From contig CAMZCT010000014.1 of assembly GCA_947305065.1 (NCBI GenBank), positions 1 through 45,573 of the forward strand: 45,573 bases of DNA, in the 5' to 3' direction. The notes below the pieces were generated by a model, which made no database searches, was not told where the DNA came from, and saw nothing but the letters and a program-made list of their open reading frames with translations. Every line of letters starts with the position of its first letter. Within the stretch, counting starts at the first letter, position 1. Shown here one piece after another: positions 24,985 to 33,033 of the stretch. A program made the translations under genes and the position numbers. This DNA comes from an uncultured Mycoplasmatota bacterium (GTDB lineage: Bacteria > Bacillota_I > Bacilli_A > RF39 > UBA660).

Positions 24985-26392
24985 ACATATAAACCATGAT
25001 TGAGATTATTATTAATATTACTACTACCATTGCTAGGACAAATTTCCAGATATATTTTAGCCATGATTTATATGGAATATCTAGAGCTGTTAAACCTATC
25101 ATTAATATGAAACTTGTAGGTAATATTGCAGCTAATGTACCAAATGAACTATTTAGCATTAATGTAGCAGCTAAGGCTTTCTTGCCAAAACTATTTGTAA
25201 TAAAGGTTCCAAGAATATAACCAGAATAATTGTTTTCTATTAGATAGAATGAAATAACAATTGAAGCTAGGAATAAAGTGAAGATATTAAACTTGCCGTT
25301 TCCTATTAAACTGTTAACAACTGTAACTGGCCAGCCATACCAACTAACAATAACGAAGATTGTATATACAAGTGCGAAGACCATTACTACTCTAACTACT
25401 TTTTTCATACCTTCAAAGAAGTTATCAATAAAATCATCTATTTTAACTTTATTAAATAAACTTACTATGATAACAGTAACTAATAATATACCAGTAGCAC
25501 CCATTAAATCAGTCCAATTACCGAATGCACTTGTACTACCTGCTAAACTATATAGAATAGGTATTCCTCTAACGCTTAAGTTTTCAAAACCCTTTTCAAG
25601 TTTGTTAAAGAATTCTATTCCAAAACTAGTTTGCCAGTTGATATAACCAAGAATAGTTACTATTATTAATAAAATAAACATAGTAATTGTTGGCCATAGT
25701 TTTGTTTTTCTTTTCTTTTTACTTTCATCTAATTCTTCTGTTAAGAATAAATCATATTCTGTTTCATCTAGTTCTTTTTGTTGTTTGTTCATGTGTAGTA
25801 AAGCAAATAAGTTATATAGTACATAAGATATTATGAAGAATGCTATTTTAAAGCCAATACCTTTTGTATAAGTTATACCAATAGCACTAATCATATTTTC
25901 TACGCCATATGTTCCAAATGTGTTACCGATAATACCAATTATGATTCCACCAATAGCAGCACTTAGAGCTGTCACACGATCTTTCCCACATTTTAAGAAT
26001 ATAGATATAACGAATGGAACGAACATAAATAGTACTAATACTTCAGATGTTAACGAAACAAATAGTGCTGTTATGAATGTTGTTAGTAAAAAGAAGATGT
26101 TTTCTTTACCTTTTACTAAATTAACAGTCTTATCTACTAATTTGCGATATGATTTAGTTTGACTTAATACTCCATATGCTCCACCAACAGCAAATAAGAA
26201 GAATACATTATGTATTTTATAATAAAAGCTATACATTAAAGCTAGTATTAAATCAAATATTCCACCTCTAGTAATATTTCCTAATTGAAAAGTCCCTTCT
26301 GTATCATAATTACCTCCGGCAATAAACCATGTTGCGATCATAGTTATTAATAGAATACTTAATAGTATTTTGATCTTATCATTTTTTTTCAT
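24983..26392 (-). CDS. YfcC/DcuC-like ion-transporter-superfamily permease
   Basis: A 469-residue protein with 11-12 membrane helices. GGIFDLILALMYSF near residue 43, FFLFAVGGAYGVL near residue 64 and GGIIIGIIGNTFGTYG near residue 150 are repeated in pattern by the second half (PILYSLAGSTSAFGNW, MLNSSFGTLAAILPTS). This two-half layout is that of the DcuC/YfcC carriers, which move dicarboxylates, amino acids or arginine/ornithine. The substrate cannot be assigned. A charged loop (about residues 203-232) joins the halves. It is a monocistronic unit with a GGAGGTAG ribosome site, its own extended -10 promoter and its own terminator. Confidence 0.75.
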   Translation of the reverse strand: MKKNDKIKILLSILLITMIATWFIAGGNYDTEGTFQLGNITRGGIFDLILALMYSFYYKIHNVFFLFAVGGAYGVLSQTKSYRKLVDKTVNLVKGKENIFFLLTTFITALFVSLTSEVLVLFMFVPFVISIFLKCGKDRVTALSAAIGGIIIGIIGNTFGTYGVENMISAIGITYTKGIGFKIAFFIISYVLYNLFALLHMNKQQKELDETEYDLFLTEELDESKKKRKTKLWPTITMFILLIIVTILGYINWQTSFGIEFFNKLEKGFENLSVRGIPILYSLAGSTSAFGNWTDLMGATGILLVTVIIVSLFNKVKIDDFIDNFFEGMKKVVRVVMVFALVYTIFVIVSWYGWPVTVVNSLIGNGKFNIFTLFLASIVISFYLIENNYSGYILGTFITNSFGKKALAATLMLNSSFGTLAAILPTSFILMIGLTALDIPYKSWLKYIWKFVLAMVVVILIIISIMVYM

Positions 26393-26411
26393 TTTTCTAC
26401 CTCCTATGTAA

Positions 26412-26420
26412 ATTATAGCA
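26412..26420 (-). promoter_or_regulatory. Extended -10 promoter of the permease gene
   Basis: TGCTATAAT on the minus strand, with core TATAAT at 26412-26417, lies 20 bases before the ATG and just after the pheT terminator. No good -35 is seen. Confidence 0.5.
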
Positions 26421-26425
26421 CAAAT

Positions 26426-26453
26426 AAAGAACTATACCATAGTATAATTCTTT
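26426..26453 (-). terminator. Probable terminator of the pheST operon
   Basis: A 12-bp stem (26426-26437 and 26442-26453, one G-U) with a 4-base loop. The T-run after it on the minus strand is short and interrupted, so termination may be partial. It lies 20 bases after the pheT stop. Confidence 0.55.
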
Positions 26454-26473
26454 ATATATCATTAATAAAAGTG

Positions 26474-28897
26474 CTATTCTTCGCGAAGTGTTGCTCCACA
26501 TTTTTTGTTGAGTACTTTTAGTATGTTGTTAATTTTTTCGTTTATTTGTTCTGATGTCATAGTTGTACCTTCGTTAATCATCTTTATCTTTAGGGTAATT
26601 GATTTTTTGTCTTTTGGTATTTGATTTCCTCTATATTCATCAACAAACTCTATTTCTTTTACTATGTTTTTAATGCTGTTTTCTATAGTACTCCATCTAG
26701 TTTCTTCATCAACTATAATAGCTAAATCTTTTTCTACTAGAGGAAGCTCTGGTAATCTTTCATATTTATTTGTTCTTGAATCATATGGTATTAGTTTATA
26801 AGATTCTATTTCAAACATAGCTACATTAGTTCTTTTTATTTTACAATCAGACATAGTTTTAACAGATACTAAACCTAATGAACCTACGATTTCATTTCTA
26901 CTAATAATATTAATGTAGGCATTAGCATCAGCCCAAGCTGGTTTTTCTATTTGCTCAAATTTAAGTTTTTCCATGTGACAGTAAGCTGACATGTTTTCTA
27001 ATGCACCTTTTGCTTCATAGAATATTTTTTTAGGATCTTTACCAACAACACATCCAGTTAGATACATTTTTTGTAAAGGTAATACTTCATCTTTGCTTGA
27101 TGGAGAATAATCACCTTTATGATACACTTCGGTATTTTCAAATAGTTTGAATGAATCATAATATCTCAGATTCTTAGATATTGATTCTAACATACCTGGT
27201 ATAAGAGAACTTCTTAATATTGCTAATTCTGGGGCAGGTGGAGTTGCTAATTTAACAGAATTAGTTGTATCTATTTTAGCAGCATTGATATATTTTTCAT
27301 CTATCCATGGATAGGTATATATTTCATAGAATCCACATCTATGTGCTAAGTATTCTCTTATTCTTCTTTCTAATAATACATCGTTTTGTTTTATACAATG
27401 TTCAAAAGATACCGTTATTGGTTTTGCTTCAAAAGAGTCAAAACTTAAAATTCTAGCAACATCTCCCATCACATCATCTTTATATGTTACATCTCCTGTA
27501 GATCTCCATGTAGGTACCACTACTGTATATAGTCCTTTCTTATAGTCTACTTCATATCCTAGTGATGTTAGAATTTGCTCAATAGTTTTTCGAGATATTT
27601 TTTTACCAAGTCTTGTATCTAAGAATTCTTCGGTTACTTCTATTTTGTTATTTTTTGTTGGATTCGGATGCTCATCAACATATTTTATTATTTTACTTTC
27701 TGGGAATATTTCTTCTATTAAGCTAAGTGCTAGGTTTATACCTTGATCTACTCTTTGCGTATCTAATCCTTTTTCATAACGAATTGAGGAGTCAGTTTTT
27801 TCGGCAAATCTCTTACCTGTTTTTCTAATAGTACTAGCTTCAAAATTAGCCATTTCTAATACTATACCGGTTGTTTCAGGTAGAATTGAGTCTTTAGCCC
27901 CTCCTCTGATACCTGCCAAGCACATAGGATCTTTTTCATCACAGATTACTAAGTCATCTTCCGTTAAACTTATAGTAGTATGATCTAGTAATAATAGTTC
28001 TTCATTTTTTTTAGCATTTCTTACTATTATTTTTTCTCCACTCACATGAATTCTATCAAAAGCATGAGATGGTTGACCAACTGCCATCATAACATAGTTA
28101 GTAATATCTACTATGGCATTAATTGGTCTTTGTCCAACTTTTGCTAATAGCGATTGCATCCACATTGGGGATGGTTTATCATAAATACCATCTATTTCAA
28201 CGCCAATGTATCTATGACATTTATCCTTAGCTTTTATTTCAATATTGTATTTAGGTAATTTTGAATCTACTTTGTAAGTTTCTATTTCTTTCAACGGAAC
28301 ATTATATATGGCAGAAAGCTCTCTAGCTATACCATAATGCCCCCATAAATCAGGGCGATTAGATAAGGATTTATTATCAATTTCTAGTATTGTATCATCC
28401 ATATCAAATAATTCACTAACTGGTTGACCTGGTTTACAATCTATATCTTTTAAATCGATAATTTCTGTTTCAGTAGCATTGGGAAAGAAGTCTTCTAGAT
28501 AAACCTCAGAAGCTGCACATATCATTCCATAAGATGATTCTCCACGCATTTTTGTTTCTTTTATTATAACTGGTTCACCTTCACCGTGCCATACTACTTC
28601 AGCACCTGGTTTACAAACTACGACATATTCACCATCATATAAATTTGACCCACCGCATACAATTTGAACACTTTCCTTTTCACCGATATCTACTAGGCAT
28701 ACTCTTAACTTGTCGGCATTAGGATGAGGATTAACTTTTTCAATCTTTCCTACTACTATGTTATTGAATTTAGAACTCATATCTTCAACATTTTCTACTT
28801 CAACAGTTCTAAGTGTTAAATCATAAGCAATTTGTTTATCGGTTAAATTAGAAGGTAAATCTATATATTTTTTTATTAATTTTAATGATACTTTCAT
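26474..28897 (-). CDS. pheT: Phenylalanyl-tRNA synthetase beta subunit
   Basis: The 807-residue length is normal for bacterial PheT. The N-terminal EMAP-like tRNA-binding domain is at about residues 40-150 (VGKIEKVNPHPNADKLRVC, VCGGSN). The B3/B4 editing domain follows (SNRPDLWGHYGIARELSAIY near 181, IVDITNYVMMAVGQPSHAFD), then B5, the synthetase-like core (LRSSLIPGMLESIS) and a C-terminal anticodon-binding domain with LPLVEKDLAIIVDE. With PheS it forms the alpha2-beta2 enzyme that charges tRNA-Phe and hydrolyses Tyr-tRNA-Phe. It follows pheS after 12 bases and is controlled by the upstream T-box. Confidence 0.97.
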   Translation of the reverse strand: MKVSLKLIKKYIDLPSNLTDKQIAYDLTLRTVEVENVEDMSSKFNNIVVGKIEKVNPHPNADKLRVCLVDIGEKESVQIVCGGSNLYDGEYVVVCKPGAEVVWHGEGEPVIIKETKMRGESSYGMICAASEVYLEDFFPNATETEIIDLKDIDCKPGQPVSELFDMDDTILEIDNKSLSNRPDLWGHYGIARELSAIYNVPLKEIETYKVDSKLPKYNIEIKAKDKCHRYIGVEIDGIYDKPSPMWMQSLLAKVGQRPINAIVDITNYVMMAVGQPSHAFDRIHVSGEKIIVRNAKKNEELLLLDHTTISLTEDDLVICDEKDPMCLAGIRGGAKDSILPETTGIVLEMANFEASTIRKTGKRFAEKTDSSIRYEKGLDTQRVDQGINLALSLIEEIFPESKIIKYVDEHPNPTKNNKIEVTEEFLDTRLGKKISRKTIEQILTSLGYEVDYKKGLYTVVVPTWRSTGDVTYKDDVMGDVARILSFDSFEAKPITVSFEHCIKQNDVLLERRIREYLAHRCGFYEIYTYPWIDEKYINAAKIDTTNSVKLATPPAPELAILRSSLIPGMLESISKNLRYYDSFKLFENTEVYHKGDYSPSSKDEVLPLQKMYLTGCVVGKDPKKIFYEAKGALENMSAYCHMEKLKFEQIEKPAWADANAYINIISRNEIVGSLGLVSVKTMSDCKIKRTNVAMFEIESYKLIPYDSRTNKYERLPELPLVEKDLAIIVDEETRWSTIENSIKNIVKEIEFVDEYRGNQIPKDKKSITLKIKMINEGTTMTSEQINEKINNILKVLNKKCGATLREE

Positions 28898-28909
28898 ATT
28901 GTTTCCTCC

Positions 28910-29947
28910 TTATTTAAATTGTTCAATAAATCTTAAATCTGAACTATGGAATAGTCTAACATCATCCACTCCATATCTCATCATTACTAGTCTATCTAAA
29001 CCTATATTAATATAGAACCCAGTCCATTCTTCTGGATCTAATCCAGCTGATCTTAAAACATTTGGATGGATAACACCACCTGGCATAACTTCAATCCAGC
29101 CATTGTGGTTACAAACTTTACAACCTTTTCCACCACATACTAAGCATTCCATGTCTATTTCATACCCTGGCTCAGTAAACGGGAAGAAGCCTTCACGCAT
29201 TCTAACATTTATTTTTCTTCCGAATACTTTTTCTAAAATGGTTTGAATCATAACCATTCCAGACGAAAAGGAAATATTCTTATCAACAATTAATGCTTCA
29301 TATTGATAGAAAGCCCTTTCATGACGAGCATCAGTAGTCTCGTTACGATAAACTCTACCTGGATAGACAAATCGTGCTGGAGCACCATGTTTAAGTAGAT
29401 ATCTAACAGAACCTCCTGTTAAATGAGGCCTTAAACATAACCTTTCGGCACCTTCTTTGTCTTCAGTTCCTTCTAACCAATAAGTATCCATTGATTGACG
29501 GGCAGGATGATCTTTAGCAAAGTTAAGATTATCGAATGCATATTTTTCACTACTAATATCATCTTCGCTATATACTTCAAAACCTAATGATTTAAAGGCA
29601 TCATTAAGATCATAACACATTTGAGTTACAGGGTGTAATCCACCTTCATTATTCTTTGTGCCTGGAATAGTAATATCTAATGGTCCATCTAGAACACTCA
29701 TTGATGCTATTATCTCTTCTTCTTTTTTATCTAAAGTTTCAGCGAAAGAATTTTTAATTTCGGTAGCTTTCATTCCTACTTCTTTTTTTTCTACTGGAGA
29801 TAGTGTTCCTATAGTTTTTAGTACTTCAGCCAAATCACTTTTTTTACCAGTTAATTCTTTTCTAACTTCTTCAAGTTCTTGAGTAGTTTTTGTTTTTTTG
29901 ATTTTGTCTAAACCATTTTTTTTGATGGCTTCTAATTTTTCTTTCAT
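28910..29947 (-). CDS. pheS: Phenylalanyl-tRNA synthetase alpha subunit
   Basis: A 345-residue catalytic subunit. An N-terminal coiled-coil that contacts tRNA (residues about 1-90) is followed by LDITIPG, GGLHPVTQM, class II motif 2 region YRNETTDARHERAFYQYE, FFPFTEPGYEIDM, and a CLVCGGKGCKVC zinc-knuckle-like insert followed by GWIEV as in other PheS proteins. Class II motif 3 is GLDRLVMMRYGVDD near residue 316. The ribosome site is AAAGGAAG. The gene lies directly downstream of a tRNA-Phe gene and a Phe T-box, so PheS rises when uncharged tRNA-Phe accumulates. Confidence 0.97.
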   Translation of the reverse strand: MKEKLEAIKKNGLDKIKKTKTTQELEEVRKELTGKKSDLAEVLKTIGTLSPVEKKEVGMKATEIKNSFAETLDKKEEEIIASMSVLDGPLDITIPGTKNNEGGLHPVTQMCYDLNDAFKSLGFEVYSEDDISSEKYAFDNLNFAKDHPARQSMDTYWLEGTEDKEGAERLCLRPHLTGGSVRYLLKHGAPARFVYPGRVYRNETTDARHERAFYQYEALIVDKNISFSSGMVMIQTILEKVFGRKINVRMREGFFPFTEPGYEIDMECLVCGGKGCKVCNHNGWIEVMPGGVIHPNVLRSAGLDPEEWTGFYINIGLDRLVMMRYGVDDVRLFHSSDLRFIEQFK

Positions 29948-30040
29948 ATCTTTCTTCCTTTCTATTTCTCTATATATAAAGTGATTAATTTAAAGTCACT
30001 TTTAAATCCATCTTCAAAATTACTCACTTCCTTTATTAAA

Positions 30041-30116
<76 letters not shown>

Positions 30117-30118
30117 AT

Positions 30119-30338
30119 TAATAAAAGAGCAATCCATCCCTAAAGGACGAATTGCTCGTGGTACCACCTTTGTTTGTAGTATTACTACTACCTTATTATA
30201 GATTAACGCTCTTACACGATTAAACTCCAACGATGAATTTCATTATATTTTTTATCTTTAGATGCTTTCAGCCGGTGACACCTAATCTCTAAATGAAGAA
30301 CTAAATATAATTACTTGTTTCGCCTTCTTCGTTTACTG
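30119..30338 (-). promoter_or_regulatory. Phenylalanine T-box leader
   Basis: The leader of the pheST transcript has the T-box layout. Stem I carries a TTC (Phe) specifier at 30235-30237 within the usual GAA-n-codon-n-TTGGAGT context. A stem I loop region GGTGTCACCGGCTGAAAGC lies upstream (about 30270). The conserved box GGTGGTACCACG is at 30157-30168. Just after it comes a terminator hairpin (arms near 30127-30133 and 30151-30157, plus inner pairs) with a T-run. Uncharged tRNA-Phe should pair with the specifier and T-box and favour antitermination. The next gene downstream is tRNA-Phe itself, then pheS and pheT. Confidence 0.9.
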
Positions 30339-30344
30339 ATGATA

Positions 30345-30373
30345 ATTTTAACACATACTTATATTTATTGCAA
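30345..30373 (-). promoter_or_regulatory. Promoter of the T-box/tRNA-Phe/pheST operon
   Basis: TTGCAA (30368-30373) and TAAAAT (30345-30350) on the minus strand are separated by 17 bases. The predicted transcript start is near 30338, which places the whole T-box inside the transcript. Confidence 0.7.
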
Positions 30374-30419
30374 ATACTTTCTTAATTGAATTAACAATAA
30401 TAAACAATATGTTTTTTTA

Positions 30420-31436
30420 TTACATGTGAGGACTCCATTCTTCTTTTTTAACTTCCTCATTATTTATATAATATCTATATGAATTTCTATCATCCAATTT
30501 AAAACGAATAGATTTTATTGTATGAAACAATCTATAAACAGTTAATTGTTCGCGTGATTCTGTATCAAAATATACTTCCTCATCATATGCAAGCATCCTA
30601 CATAACGGACAATAAAAGCTTGTTTGTCCTTCGGACAAAACTGGTCCGTTTTTAAGATCACTTAAAAATTCTTCATCATCAAATATTGGAACAGTGTACT
30701 TTTTCATATTAAACGATCCCTGAAAAAGATTAATTGTTTTATCAGTTCTAATAATATCATCTTTTTCTATATTACTTGTAGGTTGTAAAGATTTTAGATA
30801 TTCATCAACTTTATCTTCTTGTTCTTGATTATTATTTATTTTACCATCATGAGTTCTAGGATAAATGATTATGTGTGTCAATTCATGAACTATAGTTTCT
30901 TTTCGCATATCGTCGTCTAGTTTCGACCATATTGTAATTAAAAATTTTTCTGGATTTAAAATTAGTTTTTCTTTATCACCAATTATACCTTCTTCAAAAT
31001 AAAAAGTTGTATCAGCTGCAGCTATGGTTGTTGTACCAGGTATATATTCTTTGATAATGAATTTATTTTGTTCAATAATATTAATGTATGGCAATAAAGC
31101 TAATAAATATGATAAATCATCTAGTTTCTTATTTGATAGTAATTGTAATAAAAATTCTTGAATTAATTTTTTATTTTTTTCAGAAGTCTTCATATTATTT
31201 GTTTTATTTGAAATAATTTGTTTAAAATTTCCATTTAGGCAGATAATAATGCTATCATAAAATACTTCACATTGCTTTTCTAGATTCCATGAAGTATTTG
31301 AGTATAAACGATTCTTTTCATCTGTAGTACTTTTAGAATATGCTTCTAATATATCCTTTAATTCTATGCAAGCTTCAAAGTATTTACTGCATAGTTTTAC
31401 AATATATATATTATTATTATTTCCAGCAAAGATCAT
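30420..31436 (-). CDS. Orphan HExxH (putative zinc metalloprotease) protein
   Basis: A 338-residue protein I cannot place in a named family. ETIVHELTHIIIYPR near residues 179-193 is a classic HExxH zinc-protease helix, and QEQEDKVDEYL about 20 residues later offers a candidate third ligand. Near residue 278, a YCPLCRM pair could hold metal or form a disulfide. No signal peptide or membrane helix is visible, so it looks cytoplasmic. There is no obvious partner gene, and long AT-rich DNA lies upstream. The ATG used here has a poor ribosome site (AAAGAG). A short upstream frame with an excellent site reads into it in another frame, so the true N-terminus may be longer. Confidence 0.6.
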   Translation of the reverse strand: MIFAGNNNNIYIVKLCSKYFEACIELKDILEAYSKSTTDEKNRLYSNTSWNLEKQCEVFYDSIIICLNGNFKQIISNKTNNMKTSEKNKKLIQEFLLQLLSNKKLDDLSYLLALLPYINIIEQNKFIIKEYIPGTTTIAAADTTFYFEEGIIGDKEKLILNPEKFLITIWSKLDDDMRKETIVHELTHIIIYPRTHDGKINNNQEQEDKVDEYLKSLQPTSNIEKDDIIRTDKTINLFQGSFNMKKYTVPIFDDEEFLSDLKNGPVLSEGQTSFYCPLCRMLAYDEEVYFDTESREQLTVYRLFHTIKSIRFKLDDRNSYRYYINNEEVKKEEWSPHM

Positions 31437-31482
31437 TTTTTACTCTTTCGGTCATTTTGAAAATATTTTTCTCTTTTTTCAC
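31417..31482 (-). CDS. Short GTG-initiated reading frame overlapping the HExxH gene start
   Basis: GGAGGG at 31490-31495 is a near-perfect ribosome site 7 bases before GTG 31482. The frame encodes 21 residues (KKEKNIFKMTERVK, then six more) and stops at 31417, inside the next gene. The two frames cross at a run of six A; one A fewer would fuse them into a single protein of about 353 residues. It may be a coupling leader peptide, the true N-terminus broken by an A-tract indel, or phase variation. The sequence alone does not decide. Confidence 0.4.
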   Translation of the reverse strand: MKKEKNIFKMTERVKNDLCWK

Positions 31483-31816
31483 TAGTTATCCCTCCATTTG
31501 AGACTTTATTAATACTAATTATATTTACTTTTCGTAGACATTTTTGATTTTTTCTAGTTACTACAATAATATTGAAATAAATATGATGAAAACAAAGTCC
31601 TCTTAATCCTTTATTATAACATTAGCTATTTTCTCTTTTATTCTAACATTCTTATTTCGGTTTTCCTACTAATTTGAAGTATTTAAATGTCTAATTTACT
31701 TATTAAGATTTATTTAAAATATATTATATTCTAAATATTTGCATATATAAGATTCTTTAATACTATATAAAATGTTTTATAAAAAAAACGATGAGATTTT
31801 TCTCATCGTACTTTTA
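31437..31816. other. 380-base intergenic region, mostly featureless
   Basis: Apart from the short GTG frame (31417-31482), a TATAAT on the minus strand at 31518-31523 with no good -35, and the terminator at 31780-31809, this AT-rich stretch shows nothing I can support. I see no RNA gene, no repeat array and no recognisable gene remnant. Confidence 0.6.
31780..31809 (-). terminator. Intrinsic terminator of the membrane-protein gene
   Basis: A 9-bp perfect stem (31788-31796 and 31801-31809) with a TTTT loop in plus-strand terms is followed by eight T on the minus strand. It lies 7 bases after the stop codon. Confidence 0.85.
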
Positions 31817-32632
31817 TTAGAACTTGTTAATAACATTATAGATATCAACAATCTCTTTTATTTCTTCTTCACTATATTCAGTTAAATAGTTTTCTATTTT
31901 ACTATCTTTATTCTTTTTAGATATAGTTTCAAATTTTTTTATCGTTTTAACAATACTTTCTTCATCATTAATTGGAGTTGGTGAAGCAACTTCTAAAACA
32001 CCATATTTTACTTCCTTATTTAATAGGTGCTTAATATAATTATTAATATTTCTATATATTTTAGGTTGTTGATAATTTTTAAATATCATCAAACTGTAGA
32101 TAAGTTTATTAATAGTATCATTTTTACTATTTATTACTTTTTCATATCTTGCCTTATATTTGGCATATTGCATTAGTATATATTCGTTTTTACCTTGAAG
32201 AGATTTAATATTAGTAATTGTTTTAATGCTATTATCTCTAGATATAGAATAAATAATAAACAAGATTATTAACCAGATGAATGGTCTTATTTCTTCAGGA
32301 GTAGGTAGTACGTTTTTGACTTTAACTATGAAATAGTTATACATAAATATTACTAATAAAATAGATATAATACTTGAAAATATTGTCTTCTTACTATTAT
32401 TTAATTCCTCGTTAATATTAGTAATATAGAAGTTTCTAATAAATATTTCAAAAATTGGTATTAGATAGATGTTTTTCTTTAGAGCAGGAATTAAAGCAGC
32501 AATTATTATAATGTAAATTACTGGAATAACACAAGCATAGAGAAAACTATCTTTTTTCTTTTCTACTTTTATCATTATTAATGACAAAGGTATAGTAAGT
32601 AATACATCTATTATTAATGAAATTAAATTCAT
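31817..32632 (-). CDS. Membrane protein of unknown function
   Basis: About 271 residues. Residues 1-150 contain five or six hydrophobic helices, and the remaining 120 residues form a charged, mostly helical cytoplasmic domain with YGVLEVASPTPINDEESI near residue 210. I do not recognise the family. It has its own promoter (TTGACA/TAGTAT) and terminator, between the coiled-coil operon and the orphan metalloprotease. The longest frame starts at 32638, but GGGGAG lies exactly 6 bases before the ATG at 32632, so the shorter start is preferred. Confidence 0.6.
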   Translation of the reverse strand: MNLISLIIDVLLTIPLSLIMIKVEKKKDSFLYACVIPVIYIIIIAALIPALKKNIYLIPIFEIFIRNFYITNINEELNNSKKTIFSSIISILLVIFMYNYFIVKVKNVLPTPEEIRPFIWLIILFIIYSISRDNSIKTITNIKSLQGKNEYILMQYAKYKARYEKVINSKNDTINKLIYSLMIFKNYQQPKIYRNINNYIKHLLNKEVKYGVLEVASPTPINDEESIVKTIKKFETISKKNKDSKIENYLTEYSEEEIKEIVDIYNVINKF

Positions 32633-32654
32633 ACCCATCTCCCCTTAGTTTTTT

Positions 32655-32683
32655 ATACTACTATAAGGATTGATATATGTCAA
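32655..32683 (-). promoter_or_regulatory. Promoter of the membrane-protein gene
   Basis: A perfect TTGACA (32678-32683) and a weaker TAGTAT (32655-32660) on the minus strand are 17 bases apart, about 25 bases before the start codon. Confidence 0.55.
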
Positions 32684-32685
32684 CC

Positions 32686-32709
32686 AAGAAAAAAGGAACT
32701 TTCGTTCCT
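32686..32709 (-). terminator. Intrinsic terminator of the coiled-coil/DUF1292 operon
   Basis: A 6-bp stem (32694-32699 and 32704-32709) closed by a GAAA tetraloop on the minus strand is followed by a T-run. It overlaps the stop codon of the DUF1292-like gene. Confidence 0.8.
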
Positions 32710-33022
32710 ATATTTGTGATTTTAGTATTCTTGTTAATATTATTATTAGTTCAGGATCTCTGACTCTATCAACATACGTTTCTCCACCATCAATGATTTC
32801 TTCAACTATTGCAACATTTGTTGGAATAACATTCTTCTTATCATCTACTCCCATTACTAAGAAGTATTTTACTCCGCCATACATTGTTTCATTTAATACA
32901 ACGTATTTTTCATCGTTCTCTAAACTAATAATTGTATTAGATTTTAACCCAATCTTCTTTTTATCTGTATTTTCTGGTTTGTTTGATTGTGGCATTTCAT
33001 TATCACTTGGTTTTAAGTTCAT
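32708..33022 (-). CDS. DUF1292-like small protein
   Basis: A 104-residue protein. After a polar N-terminus of about 30 residues it has a compact beta-rich core: IISLENDEKYVVLNE, then GVKYFLVMGVDD, VAIVEEIIDGGETYVD and a final helix DPELIIILTRIL. The layout (L-x-D/N-E, then Y-x-L/V, then acidic strand, then D-P/D-E-L helix) resembles DUF1292/YrzB proteins, whose function is unknown. It sits 11 bases after the large coiled-coil protein and shares its promoter and terminator, so the two probably work together. The assignment is tentative. Confidence 0.55.
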   Translation of the reverse strand: MNLKPSDNEMPQSNKPENTDKKKIGLKSNTIISLENDEKYVVLNETMYGGVKYFLVMGVDDKKNVIPTNVAIVEEIIDGGETYVDRVRDPELIIILTRILKSQI

Positions 33023-33033
33023 TTTTATCCCCC

